Source of the DNA: Luteipulveratus halotolerans | GTDB taxonomy: Bacteria; Actinomycetota; Actinomycetes; Actinomycetales; Dermatophilaceae | DNA: 64,000 nt | Direction: 5' to 3' | Assembly (NCBI RefSeq): GCF_001247745.1 | Contig: NZ_LAIR01000002.1 | Location: forward strand, 3,100,001-3,164,000 | Shown here: in pieces, positions 32,140 through 41,102 of the stretch | Layout of the letters: each line of letters opens with the position of its first letter | Position numbering within the stretch: position 1 is the first letter of the stretch | Notes under the pieces: generated by a model | What the model saw: the letters and a program-made list of their open reading frames with translations, nothing else | What the model was told of the DNA's origin: nothing | The model's database searches: none | Position numbers and translations under genes: made by a program

Positions 32140-33071
32140 CCGACGACAACGGCGCGAGCGAGGTGCCGATCTGGCCACACTTCGTCCGACACGTGCTCGC
32201 CGTGCTGTCCGATGGCTCAACGCTGCCGCGTCGCGACCTGGTCGACCAGGTCATCGACCACGCCGCGCTGTCCGACTCGGCTCGCGCTGAGACCCTCAAC
32301 ACCGGCGGCTACCGCTCTGAGCAACGCATCAGCTGGGCCATCAGCAACCTGCTCAAGGCGACGCTCATCGAGCGACCCGTGCGAGCGTCGTACCGCATCA
32401 CCGAAGCAGGTCGCGCGTGGTTCGCCGACCACCCCGACGGTGTCATCGACTACGCGACGGCGCGGAGCACATTCCACGAGTACTGGCCGACCGGCACTCG
32501 CACCGCCCACGGCGAATCCGCGACAACACCAGTCGAATCCGAAGGCAGCACCGACGTCGACCCGGTCGAGCAGATCAGCTCGGGCATCGACCGCATCGAG
32601 GCCGCCGTCAGCGACGACCTGCTCCAGCGGTTGCGCGACAGCCACCCGACGTTCTTCGAGGACGCGGTCGTCAAGGTGCTGCTCGCGATGGGCTACGGCG
32701 GCGCCGAGCAGCGCGGCAAGCGGGTCGGCGGCAGTGGTGACGGTGGCGTCGACGGGGTCATCGACCAGGACGCGCTCGGTCTCGAACGCATCTACGTGCA
32801 GGCCAAGCGCTACGCCGAGGGCAACACCGTCGGCCGCGAGACGATCCAGGCGTTCATCGGCGCGCTGCACGGCTTCGGCGCCAACCGCGGCGTCTTCATC
32901 ACGACCAGCTCGTTCACCCAGCACGCCCGCGACTACGCCGGCAGCATCCCGACCCGCATCGTGCTGATCGACGGCGAGCGCCTGGTGGGCCTGATGATCA
33001 AGTACCGCGTCGGTGTACAGGTCAAGCAGACCTACGACGTCGTCGAGGTCGACGAGGACTTCTTCGAGTAG
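32136..33071 (+). CDS. Mrr-like restriction endonuclease
   Basis: 311 aa from ATG 32136. An N-terminal winged-helix Mrr_N domain (about 10-95: ISWAISNLLKATLIERPVRA, YRITEAGRAWFADHP) precedes the PD-(D/E)xK nuclease domain: FFEDAVVKVLLAMGYGG, then GGVDGVID and IYVQAKRYAEGN, giving the D...QxK form seen in Mrr. A C-terminal strand VFITTSSFTQHARDYAG is also characteristic. Mrr is a type IV enzyme cutting modified DNA. Placed in the operon of hsdM/hsdS, it could cut DNA carrying foreign methylation, complementing the type I system. Confidence 0.9.
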   Translation: MTDDNGASEVPIWPHFVRHVLAVLSDGSTLPRRDLVDQVIDHAALSDSARAETLNTGGYRSEQRISWAISNLLKATLIERPVRASYRITEAGRAWFADHPDGVIDYATARSTFHEYWPTGTRTAHGESATTPVESEGSTDVDPVEQISSGIDRIEAAVSDDLLQRLRDSHPTFFEDAVVKVLLAMGYGGAEQRGKRVGGSGDGGVDGVIDQDALGLERIYVQAKRYAEGNTVGRETIQAFIGALHGFGANRGVFITTSSFTQHARDYAGSIPTRIVLIDGERLVGLMIKYRVGVQVKQTYDVVEVDEDFFE

Positions 33072-33092
33072 TCATCGCCACGATCGCGCGGC

Positions 33093-33137
33093 GAAGTTGA
33101 TAAGTTCAATTAGCTGTTCGATCGGGTGATCAACTTC
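33093..33137 (+). promoter_or_regulatory. AT-rich inverted repeat in front of fic-hsdR
   Basis: GAAGTTGAT (33093-33101) and ATCAACTTC (33129-33137) are perfect inverted arms, 27 bp apart, with a smaller palindrome TTGA-TAAGT-TCAA at 33097-33109. This is the most AT-rich stretch of the locus and lies 16 bp upstream of the fic start. It is likely a promoter with an operator for a local regulator. Confidence 0.55.
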
Positions 33138-33153
33138 CGCGACAGGGGGAAGC

Positions 33154-34182
33154 ATGGGCCGCGGACGAACGTCACGAGTCACCGTCTACGCACGGCTTGA
33201 CGCTGCCATCGCCGAGCTCGAGGACCGTCTCGGCGGACTGCCGTCACCGCGCGAGTCCGAGTACGTGTGGTCAGACATCTGGCATCTCGAAGCCCATCAC
33301 TCCACCGCGCTCGAAGGCAACACGCTTGTTCTGCGCGAGGTGGAAGCCCTCCTCGAGAACGGCCGAGCAGTCGGCGCGAAGCCGCTCAAGGAGTACATGG
33401 AGGTCCAGGGCTACGGTGATGCGGCGCGCTGGGTCTACGCCCAGGCGCTCAACCCGGGCGACTGGCACAACGGTGACCTCATCTCGGTGGCCGAGGTCTG
33501 CGAGATCCACCGCATCGCCATGAGTCCTGTCTGGCAGGTAGCGCCTCATCCGGAGGCCACCGACCGAGAGGCTCCCGGTCGCTATCGCGAGCACGAGATC
33601 GCGGCCTTCGACGGCGGCATGACACCACCGACCTGGCCGCTCATCCCGTCAATGCTGAGTGACTGGGTCGGCAAGGTCAAGGAGCACACCGACGAGCTCC
33701 GACGGGCACGTGAGTCGGATACGCCCTTCGCCGAGCTCCTGGCGTCGCTGCACAACGAGTTCGAGTGCATCCACCCGTTCATCGACGGCAACGGCCGCAC
33801 GGGTCGTCTCGTCCTCAACCTCATCCTCGTGCGGCTCGGCTACCCACCGGTCATCGTGCTCAAGACCCAGCGACCGGCGTACCTGTCCGCGATGGCCAAG
33901 AGCGACCAGGGAGATCACGGGCCGCTGGGCGAGATCCTGGCACGCGCGATGTACGACAACCTCAACCGTTTCATCGTGCCGGCCGTCGCAGGGCCCGCCC
34001 GCCTGGTGCCGCTCGCGGCGCTCGCTGACGACGACTTCACCGTCAATGCGCTGCGTCAAGCCGCGACCCGCGGACGCCTTGAGGCTGTTCAGGGCGCCGA
34101 CGGCGTGTGGCGCACCAGCAGACGCGCTGTCCAGGCATATGCGCGCACACGAGGCAGGCACCGAGCCGGGGAGGGCTCATGA
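33154..34182 (+). CDS. fic: Fic-domain AMP-transferase, class II
   Basis: 342 aa from ATG 33154, with GGGGGAA upstream. The inhibitory motif STALEG (residues 50-55; pattern S/TxxxE-G/N) lies N-terminal, defining class II Fic proteins that block their own ATP site. The catalytic motif HPFIDGNGRTGR (207-218) is complete, so the enzyme should transfer AMP to a target protein. A winged-helix-like C-terminus (FTVNALRQAATRGRLEAV) follows. It overlaps hsdR by 4 bp (ATGA), so the two are co-translated. The target may be HsdR or a host protein; this is unknown. Confidence 0.92.
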   Translation: MGRGRTSRVTVYARLDAAIAELEDRLGGLPSPRESEYVWSDIWHLEAHHSTALEGNTLVLREVEALLENGRAVGAKPLKEYMEVQGYGDAARWVYAQALNPGDWHNGDLISVAEVCEIHRIAMSPVWQVAPHPEATDREAPGRYREHEIAAFDGGMTPPTWPLIPSMLSDWVGKVKEHTDELRRARESDTPFAELLASLHNEFECIHPFIDGNGRTGRLVLNLILVRLGYPPVIVLKTQRPAYLSAMAKSDQGDHGPLGEILARAMYDNLNRFIVPAVAGPARLVPLAALADDDFTVNALRQAATRGRLEAVQGADGVWRTSRRAVQAYARTRGRHRAGEGS

Positions 34183-37100
34183 GCAACTTCGCCTTTGTCC
34201 GTTCGACCCTGCCCGAGCTGTACGACGACTGCGCCCGCGCCGAGTCCTACGTCACCACCGACCCGGTGTCGGCCTGCTTCTGGAGCAGGCGAGCGGTCGA
34301 GCACCTCGTCAAGCACCTCTACGACGTCCTCGGGCTTCATGCTCCGTACGACGACCGCATCGCTGCGCGCATCGACGCCGCCGAGTTCAAGCGGGTCACC
34401 GGCAACGGAATCAACAAGAAGCTCAACCTGATTCGCCGCCTCGGCAACTCCGCGGTGCACGACACCAAAGCCATCCCGTTGCCTGTCGCGTTGTCGGTGC
34501 TCCGCGAGCTGCACCACGTCATGGTGTGGGCAGCGTTCAACCACTCCCCTGCCCCACAGGCGGTGCCGACGGCTGAGCAGTTCGACCCGAAGCGGGCGGC
34601 CCAATCCGCTCCGCTGTCCCACGCCGAGGTCGTCGCGCTCGCGCAGAAGATGAAGGCGCAGGACGACGCACACGCCAAGGCGCTGGCCGAGAAGGACGAG
34701 CTCGCGGCCGAGAAGGACGCCGAGATCGCCCGACTCCAGGAGCAGATCAAGGCCGGTCAGGCCGCCAACGTCCTGCCCGACGAGCACGACTACACCGAGG
34801 CCCAGACCCGCGACCTGTGGATCGACGTCCTCCTGCGCGAGGCCGGCTGGCCGCTCACCGAGACGCGCGACCGCGAGTACCCCGTCACCGGCATGCCGAT
34901 CGCGTCCGGCACCACCGGATCGTCGGCAACTGGAAAGGGATTCGTCGACTACGTGCTCTGGGGCGCAGACGGTCTGCCGCTCGCGGTCGTCGAGGCCAAG
35001 CGCACCACCAAGAGCGCACAGATCGGCCAGCACCAGGCCAAGCTCTACGCCGACCGCCTCGAAGCCGAGTTCGGCCGGCGCCCGGTCATCTTCTTCACCA
35101 ACGGCTACGAGCACTGGCTGTGGGACGATGCCGCCGGCTACCCGCCGCGCGAGGTCCAGGGCTTCTACACCCGTGGCGAGCTGGAGCTGATGGTTCAGCG
35201 CCGCGCGACCCGCAAAGCCCTGTCCACCGCTGATGCCAACGCTGAGATCGCCGGTCGGCCCTACCAGCTGCGCGCGATCAAGGCGGTCGGTGATGCGTTC
35301 GACCGCAAGCAGCGCGAGGCCCTGCTCGTGATGGCGACCGGCACGGGCAAGACGCGCACGGTCATCGCACTGATCGACCAGATGATGAAGGCCGGCTGGG
35401 TCAAGCGCGTGCTGTTCCTCGCCGACCGGACCGCCCTCGTACGCCAGGCCACCAACGCGTTCAAGTCCACCCTGCCGTCGACGACTGCGGTCAATCTCGT
35501 GACCGAACGGAGCGGCGAGGGTCGCGTCTACACCTCGACCTACCCGACGATGCTCAACCTCATCAACGGGCTGACGGCCGACGGCGACGGTGTCACCACA
35601 CGGAAGTTCGGACCAGGCTTCTTCGACCTCATCGTCATCGATGAGGCGCACCGCTCCGTCTATCAGAAGTACGGCGCGATCTTCGACTGGTTCGACGCCA
35701 TGCTCGTCGGCCTCACCGCTACGCCCAAGGACGAGGTCGACCACAACACCTACCGCCTCTTCCACCTCGAGGACGGCGTCCCGACCGACGCGTACGGCCT
35801 CGACGAAGCCGTCAACGACGGCTGGCTGGTACCCGCGCGCGGCGTCTCGGTCGGCACCAAGTTCCTGCGTCAAGGCATCCGGTACGACGACCTCAGCGAG
35901 GACGAGAAGGACCGCTGGGACGCTCTCGACTGGGGTGAGGACGGCCCTCCCAGCGAGGTCGGGTCCGAGGAGCTCAACCGCTTCCTGTTCAACGAGGACA
36001 CCGTCGACAAGGCCATCGCCACGCTGATGACGGAGGGACACAAGGTCGCCGGTGGCGACCGCCTCGGCAAGACCATCATCTTTGCCAAGAACCAACGGCA
36101 CGCGGAGTTCATCCAGCGACGGTTCGACGCCCAGTTCCCAGAGCTGGCAGGGCATTTCGCGCAGGTCATCACCCACTCGACGTCGCACGCTGACACCCTG
36201 ATCGACGACTTCTCGACGCCCGACAAGGCGCCCCACATCGCGATCTCGGTCGACATGCTCGACACCGGCATCGACGTGCCCGAGGTCGTCAACCTGGTGT
36301 TCTTCAAGATGGTGCGTGCCAAGTCGAAGTTCTGGCAGATGATCGGCCGCGGCACCCGGCTGTGCCCCGACCTGTTCGGCCCCGGCAAGGACAAGCAGGA
36401 CTTCCTCGTCTTCGACTTCTGCGGCAACCTCGAGTTCTTCAGCCAGGACCTGCCCGGCAGCGAGGGTTCGATCCAGAAGTCGCTGTCGCAGCGGCTGTTC
36501 GAGGCTCGCGTCGGCCTCGTGACAGCTCTTGACGCCGCGCACACCGAGCCCGACCTGCGCACGAGCACCGCTCGTACCCTGCACGAGTTCGTGACGGGGA
36601 TGAACCTCGACAATGTCATCGTCCGCCCGCACCGCAGGTGGGTCGAGCGGTACGCCGACTGGGACGCCTGGGCGACCCTGACCGCCGACGATGCTCACGA
36701 TGTCATCCAGGACCTCGCGGGCCTCCCCTCGACTGACCGCGACCCCGACGAGGGCGCCAAGCGGTTCGACCTGCTGATGCTGCGGCGCCAGCTCGCTCAG
36801 CTCGACGGCGACGCCGGCGAGGCCGAGAAGATCTGCCGCACAGTCCAGGCGATCGCTGCCGCGCTGCTCGACAAGACCACGATCCCGTCGGTCGCTCAGC
36901 AGGCTGAGCTGCTCGGCGAGATGGCCGACGACGAGTGGTGGCAGGACGTCACGCTCCCGATGCTGGAGCACGCACGCCTCAAGGTGCGATCGCTCGTGCA
37001 GTTCATCGAGCGCACCCCGCAGAACTCGCTCTACACCGACTTCGCGGACGAGCTGATCGGTGAGCCGACCAGCGTCGAGCTGCCCGGCATCACACCTGGA

Positions 37101-37586
37101 ACCGACTTCGAGCGCTTCCGTGCCAAGGCCGCCGCCTTCCTGCGCAAACAGCAGACTCACGTTGCGCTGCAACGACTCCGGCGCAACAAGCAGCTCACCA
37201 CTGACGACCTCAGCGCGATGGAACGCATGCTCATCGACAACGGCATCGGTGACGCCGAGGACGTGCGGCAGGCTGCGAGCGAGGCGCACGGGCTCGGGCT
37301 CTTCGTACGGTCGCTCGTCGGGCTCGACCGCGACGCGGTCAACGACGCGTTCGCGCGCTACCTGCGCGGCAGCGAGTTCACCCTCGACCAGGTGCGATTC
37401 GTCGAGCTCATCGTCGACGAGCTGACCGCCAACGGTGTCATGGAGCCAAGCCGCTTGTTCGAGTCACCGTTCACCGATCGCGCACCCCAGGGGCCTGACC
37501 AGGTCTTCCCGATGACTGAGGTGCACTCGATCGTCCAGACCCTGAACGAGGTCAAGGAGCACGCCGTCCCACAGGACGTCGCGTAG
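34179..37586 (+). CDS. hsdR: Type I restriction endonuclease/translocase subunit with DUF4145-like head
   Basis: 1,135 aa from ATG 34179, overlapping fic. Residues 1-115 resemble DUF4145 (SACFWSRRAVEHLVKHLYDV), followed by a charged coiled coil (about 145-190). The HSDR_N nuclease comes next: GFVDYVLWGADG and LAVVEAKRT, the D..ExK pair. The SF2 motor has MATGTGKTRT near 385, VIDEAH near 487, VGLTATP and MIGRGTRLCPD, then an EcoEI_R_C-type C-terminus. It is of the EcoEI/EcoAI (type IB) kind. It translocates and cuts unmodified DNA with HsdM/HsdS encoded upstream, but is transcribed with fic. Confidence 0.95.
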   Translation: MSNFAFVRSTLPELYDDCARAESYVTTDPVSACFWSRRAVEHLVKHLYDVLGLHAPYDDRIAARIDAAEFKRVTGNGINKKLNLIRRLGNSAVHDTKAIPLPVALSVLRELHHVMVWAAFNHSPAPQAVPTAEQFDPKRAAQSAPLSHAEVVALAQKMKAQDDAHAKALAEKDELAAEKDAEIARLQEQIKAGQAANVLPDEHDYTEAQTRDLWIDVLLREAGWPLTETRDREYPVTGMPIASGTTGSSATGKGFVDYVLWGADGLPLAVVEAKRTTKSAQIGQHQAKLYADRLEAEFGRRPVIFFTNGYEHWLWDDAAGYPPREVQGFYTRGELELMVQRRATRKALSTADANAEIAGRPYQLRAIKAVGDAFDRKQREALLVMATGTGKTRTVIALIDQMMKAGWVKRVLFLADRTALVRQATNAFKSTLPSTTAVNLVTERSGEGRVYTSTYPTMLNLINGLTADGDGVTTRKFGPGFFDLIVIDEAHRSVYQKYGAIFDWFDAMLVGLTATPKDEVDHNTYRLFHLEDGVPTDAYGLDEAVNDGWLVPARGVSVGTKFLRQGIRYDDLSEDEKDRWDALDWGEDGPPSEVGSEELNRFLFNEDTVDKAIATLMTEGHKVAGGDRLGKTIIFAKNQRHAEFIQRRFDAQFPELAGHFAQVITHSTSHADTLIDDFSTPDKAPHIAISVDMLDTGIDVPEVVNLVFFKMVRAKSKFWQMIGRGTRLCPDLFGPGKDKQDFLVFDFCGNLEFFSQDLPGSEGSIQKSLSQRLFEARVGLVTALDAAHTEPDLRTSTARTLHEFVTGMNLDNVIVRPHRRWVERYADWDAWATLTADDAHDVIQDLAGLPSTDRDPDEGAKRFDLLMLRRQLAQLDGDAGEAEKICRTVQAIAAALLDKTTIPSVAQQAELLGEMADDEWWQDVTLPMLEHARLKVRSLVQFIERTPQNSLYTDFADELIGEPTSVELPGITPGTDFERFRAKAAAFLRKQQTHVALQRLRRNKQLTTDDLSAMERMLIDNGIGDAEDVRQAASEAHGLGLFVRSLVGLDRDAVNDAFARYLRGSEFTLDQVRFVELIVDELTANGVMEPSRLFESPFTDRAPQGPDQVFPMTEVHSIVQTLNEVKEHAVPQDVA

Positions 37587-37595
37587 ACGTCACCG

Positions 37596-37665
37596 GGTCT
37601 CGATACGGCTCGCGCTGGGGCGCTCGCCTACTCGACCAGCGGTGGTGTGCCTACTCGACCAGCGA
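37596..37665. repeat. REP-like repeats downstream of hsdR, reverse orientation
   Basis: One complete copy (37596-37642, from GGTCTCGATACGG to TACTCGACCAGCGG) and a second partial copy (about 37650-37665, CCTACTCGACCAGCG). They are the reverse complement of the copies at 28233-28279, so the restriction island lies between oppositely oriented members. Confidence 0.75.
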
Positions 37666-37672
37666 GGGCACG

Positions 37673-38902
37673 TCAGGTGAGCCGGAGGTAGGTGTCCCAG
37701 CCGCCCGTCGGCGCGCCGTTCAGCGCCTGCAGCCGCTGGATCACCGCGGGCGTCTGCGCATCCAGCCAGTCGCACAGCCCGCGCATCGTCACGAACCGGG
37801 TGTCGGGCTGCTGCGCCATCACGCGCATCGCCTCCTCGACGGCTTCCATGTAGATGCCGCCGTTCCACTGCTCGAAGTGGTTGCCGATGACCAGCGGAGC
37901 CCGGTTGCCGTCGTACGCCCGCCTGAACCCCGCGGTGTACGACGCCACGGTCGCCTTCTTCCAGGCGGGCCGCATCGCGGGGTCGCCGTTCGGGCCGCCC
38001 GACTGGTTGGCCATGAAGTTGTAGTCCATCGAGATGACGCCGGCGCGCGTGCCGGGCAGCGGGATCGGCTGCATCGACAGGTCCCACAAGCCGCAGTCCT
38101 TACGCGGCCAGGACGCCGGGCGGGTGGCGCTGGAGTCGTAACGCCAGCCCAGCTCGGACGCGGCGCGGCGCAGGTTGGCCGAGCCCTCCAGGCACGGCGC
38201 ACGACCGCCGACCAGCTCGGTGCGGTAGTCGAACGGCAACGACGGCAGGTCGGTGAACCCGGTGTTGGTCCGCCACTGCGCGACGAACCGGTGCACGTGC
38301 TCGATCTCGACCTTCCAGTCCGCGGGCGACCACGCCGAGACGCCGGTCGGCCCGCAGAAGTGGCCGTTGAAGTGCGTGCCGATCTCGTGGCCGGCCAGCC
38401 ACGCCTTGCCGGTCTGCTCGATCGTGGCGTGGACGTAGCGGTCCGGGAAGTAGCCGATGTCGGACGCCCCGACCCGGTGGTGCGGCGGGTGGTAGAGCGC
38501 CTTCTTGGCCTGCGGCAGGAAGTAGATCGCCGACAGGAAGAACGTCATCCTCGCGTCGTACGCCCGCGCCACGTCCTGGAAGTAGGAGTTCAGCCCGGCG
38601 CCGGTCTGGCCGCCGCCGTCCCAGGAGATCACCACGAACTGCGGCGGTCGCTGCCCGGCACGCAGCGGCTGCGGTGGCGGTGGCTGGTGCGGCTGCGGAC
38701 CGGTGTCGGACATCGAGCCGTCACCGATCGGCGTACCCGTCGGCGTCGGTGACGCGCTCGTGGACGAAGTCTTGGGTGTCGGCGTTCGCCGACCGGTCAG
38801 TGCGGCCGGCGGCCTGATGTCATCGGAGGTGCACGCCCCGAGCGCGGCGCTCGCTCCTACGGCGGCCGCGCCCAGCGCAGCCCTTCTGCTGACCTTCTCC
38901 AT
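37673..38902 (-). CDS. Lipoprotein with polysaccharide-deacetylase-like domain
   Basis: 409 aa from ATG 38902 with a GGGGGA site; an in-frame start at 38923 lacks one. The signal ends in SAALGACTS, a lipobox with Cys for lipid attachment, and also has RRAALG. A Ser/Thr/Pro-rich linker runs to about residue 90. The domain starts VVISWDGGGQTG and has GHEIGTHFNGHFC, in the places of the NodB Asp and HxxxH motifs. TFFLSAIYFLPQ matches the usual first helix. The first-strand DD pair is WDGG, so metal binding is altered. It may be a polysaccharide- or wall-modifying protein. Single gene. Confidence 0.7.
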   Translation of the reverse strand: MEKVSRRAALGAAAVGASAALGACTSDDIRPPAALTGRRTPTPKTSSTSASPTPTGTPIGDGSMSDTGPQPHQPPPPQPLRAGQRPPQFVVISWDGGGQTGAGLNSYFQDVARAYDARMTFFLSAIYFLPQAKKALYHPPHHRVGASDIGYFPDRYVHATIEQTGKAWLAGHEIGTHFNGHFCGPTGVSAWSPADWKVEIEHVHRFVAQWRTNTGFTDLPSLPFDYRTELVGGRAPCLEGSANLRRAASELGWRYDSSATRPASWPRKDCGLWDLSMQPIPLPGTRAGVISMDYNFMANQSGGPNGDPAMRPAWKKATVASYTAGFRRAYDGNRAPLVIGNHFEQWNGGIYMEAVEEAMRVMAQQPDTRFVTMRGLCDWLDAQTPAVIQRLQALNGAPTGGWDTYLRLT

Positions 38903-39113
38903 GAGTCCCCCAACCCACGTCACCCCTCGCCCTACATCGGTGTACGACGAACGGGGCCCTTACCAGGTTGTGCCCGTATGGCGGCCGCGTCCACCACCTG
39001 ACCCGGCCTGTCGGGAATCCGCCCGAGGCGGGAACCGGGCTGTGCCACACTCCGTCAGCACCGCGGACCCCGCGCTGCGGGGGAACTCACGACACGAGAC
39101 TTTGGGGTCATCC

Positions 39114-41102
39114 ATGGCAGGAGCAGATCGGATCCGGCAAGCCGCCGCGCAGTTCGCGCAGGGCGGCGACATGCGGGAGGCGGTGAGCAACGTCGTACAG
39201 CAGGCCGCCGGGGACCGGCTCCCCGCAGGCCTGGACCCGGGCGACTTCGCGACCGCCCGCCAGCAGGGCTTCTCGACCGGCACCCGGATCGTGCAGCAGA
39301 CCTGCTCGCTCGACAACGCCAGCGAGACGCTCAACCAGTCCAGCTATCAGCCCGGCCCGCAGGGTCCGGTCCACGTGATCACCCCGATGGTCATGCCCAA
39401 GGGCCGCCGGTTCATCGGGATGCTGCCGGTGCTCGTCCTCGCCGTGATCGGCGTCGCCGGCGCGATCGCGCTGCTGCCGGCCGACGGGCTGTCGATGGCG
39501 CTGTTCGGACCGCACTACTGGGTCATCCTCGTGCTGCTCGCCGCGTTCCTGTGGTGGCGGCTCGGCATGGTGATGGTGCCCGAGGGATGCCAGGCGCTCA
39601 TCAGCCGCTTCGGCAAGGTCGAGAACCTCGTCGGCCCCGGCCTGGTCACCCTGTTCAACCCGTGGAAGCGCGTCTCGTACATCGTCAACACCACGCGCGA
39701 GTACCCGTTCAACGCGCCCATCCACGAGGCCCCCACCAAGAGCGGTGTGCAGGCGAGCGTCGACCTGTTCCTGCAGTTCCGCATCGTCGACCCGCGCGCG
39801 TTCATCTTCTCGCTCGGCGCCGTGCAGGGCTTCCAGGACAAGCTCAACAACGCCATCTCCGAGACGACCCGTTCGCTCATCTACGAGCAGGAGGCCGCCG
39901 GCATCTACGACCTGGTCGGCGAGTCGACGCAGCGTCTGCTGGAGCAGCTCAACCACCAGTTCTCGCCGGCCGTGGAGTTCACCCACGCCAACATCACGCA
40001 CGCCGAGCCGTCCTCGCAGGAGTACCGCATGGACCTCGCCGCGCCCGAGATGGTGCGCGTCGCCAAAGAGGCCTACACCTACGAGTACGAGCTGCAGCTG
40101 AAGAAGGAGCAGAACGAGGGTGACCTCAACAAGGACCTCGCCTCGCTCAACGAGACGCTGAGCTCGATCCAGGCCGACATCGCCAAGTACCAGGCGCAGA
40201 TGGACACCGCGCTGGAGCGTGAGACCAACCGCGCGAAATCCCTTGCGCGCCAACGGTTCGTCGAGGCCGAGTCCGAGGCCAACGCCAACGCGGCGCTGCT
40301 CGAGGCGCAGGCGCTCGACATCCGTGCGATGAGCGCGGCCGAGGCCCCCGAGATCCTCGACTACCGCTACCAGCAGGACCTCCTGGCCCGTCTGGAGCAG
40401 GTCCGCGGCGCCCTGCCGCAGATCGTCCAGGTCGGTGGCCACGACGAGAGCGTCGACTACCTCAAGATCGCTCAGGGGCTGGTCGGCGGCGCAGGTGCGC
40501 AGCTGTTCTCCTCCGAGGAGCTCGACCAGATCCGCCAGCGCAAGGACGAGATCTCCGCGCGCATCAGCTCGCGCGAGACGTCGATCGAGTCGCTGCTGCA
40601 GCCGCCGGAGCCCGTCGAGGTCGACGAGATCGTGCCGACGACCGCCGACGACGCCCTGCCCGGCGCCGACCGCCTGGAGGAGATCCGCAGGTCGGTCGAG
40701 CAGGACACGCCCGAGCCGAGTACGCCGGCCACCCCGCTGGTTGAGCCGGGCGAGCGCCCAGGCGCGACCACACCGCTGGTTGAGCCGGGCGAGCGCCCAG
40801 GCGCGACCACACCGCTGGTTGAGCCGGGCGAGCGCCCAGGCGCGACCACACCGCTGGTTGAGCCGGGCGAGCGCCCAGGCGCGACCACACCGCTGGTTGA
40901 GCCGGGCGAGCGCCCAGGCGCGAGCCCGAGTCGAAACCCCGTGACGCCCGGGGAGACTCAGCCGGTCGTCGTACCTGGTTTCGACACGGACTCCGCTGGC
41001 GCTCCGTCCGGCTCAACCAGCGGGTCGACTGCTGCACCGCAGACGCGGTCCGAGCGTCACCGCCTCCCCAACGCCGCTGACACCCAGGAGAACGACCGAT
41101 GA
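39114..41102 (+). CDS. SPFH (flotillin/prohibitin-like) membrane protein with repeat-invaded tail
   Basis: 662 aa from ATG 39114. After an N-terminal region of about 90 residues come two membrane helices (MLPVLVLAVIGVAGAIALL, YWVILVLLAAFLWW), an SPFH domain (MVMVPEGCQALISRFGKVEN to about residue 330) and a long coiled coil (ELQLKKEQNEGDLNKDL.. to about 430). The C-terminal 120 aa hold five tandem copies of TPLVEPGERPGAT, produced by a REP-like DNA repeat in frame. SPFH proteins form large membrane rings that organise microdomains. It overlaps a second SPFH gene by 4 bp, so the two probably assemble together. Confidence 0.85.
   Translation: MAGADRIRQAAAQFAQGGDMREAVSNVVQQAAGDRLPAGLDPGDFATARQQGFSTGTRIVQQTCSLDNASETLNQSSYQPGPQGPVHVITPMVMPKGRRFIGMLPVLVLAVIGVAGAIALLPADGLSMALFGPHYWVILVLLAAFLWWRLGMVMVPEGCQALISRFGKVENLVGPGLVTLFNPWKRVSYIVNTTREYPFNAPIHEAPTKSGVQASVDLFLQFRIVDPRAFIFSLGAVQGFQDKLNNAISETTRSLIYEQEAAGIYDLVGESTQRLLEQLNHQFSPAVEFTHANITHAEPSSQEYRMDLAAPEMVRVAKEAYTYEYELQLKKEQNEGDLNKDLASLNETLSSIQADIAKYQAQMDTALERETNRAKSLARQRFVEAESEANANAALLEAQALDIRAMSAAEAPEILDYRYQQDLLARLEQVRGALPQIVQVGGHDESVDYLKIAQGLVGGAGAQLFSSEELDQIRQRKDEISARISSRETSIESLLQPPEPVEVDEIVPTTADDALPGADRLEEIRRSVEQDTPEPSTPATPLVEPGERPGATTPLVEPGERPGATTPLVEPGERPGATTPLVEPGERPGATTPLVEPGERPGASPSRNPVTPGETQPVVVPGFDTDSAGAPSGSTSGSTAAPQTRSERHRLPNAADTQENDR
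40734..41023. repeat. Five tandem 39-bp REP units plus an inverted copy inside a CDS
   Basis: Units at 40734-40928 each start CCGCTGGTTGAGCCGGGCGA; the first four are identical and the fifth continues into a GAGTCGAAACC end. An opposite-strand copy follows at 40977-41023 (GGTTTCGACACGG to GGCTCAACCAGCGG). The unit of 39 bases keeps the frame. Confidence 0.92.

Noticed and set aside
34089..37289. 1,066-aa open frame on the minus strand
   Set aside because: It lies antisense to hsdR, whose motifs are unmistakable, and its translation has no recognisable domain; long antisense frames are common at this GC content.
40734..40928. Regular 39-bp repeats resembling a CRISPR array
   Set aside because: Units are directly abutting with no unique spacers, no cas genes are near, and the repeats are translated in frame.
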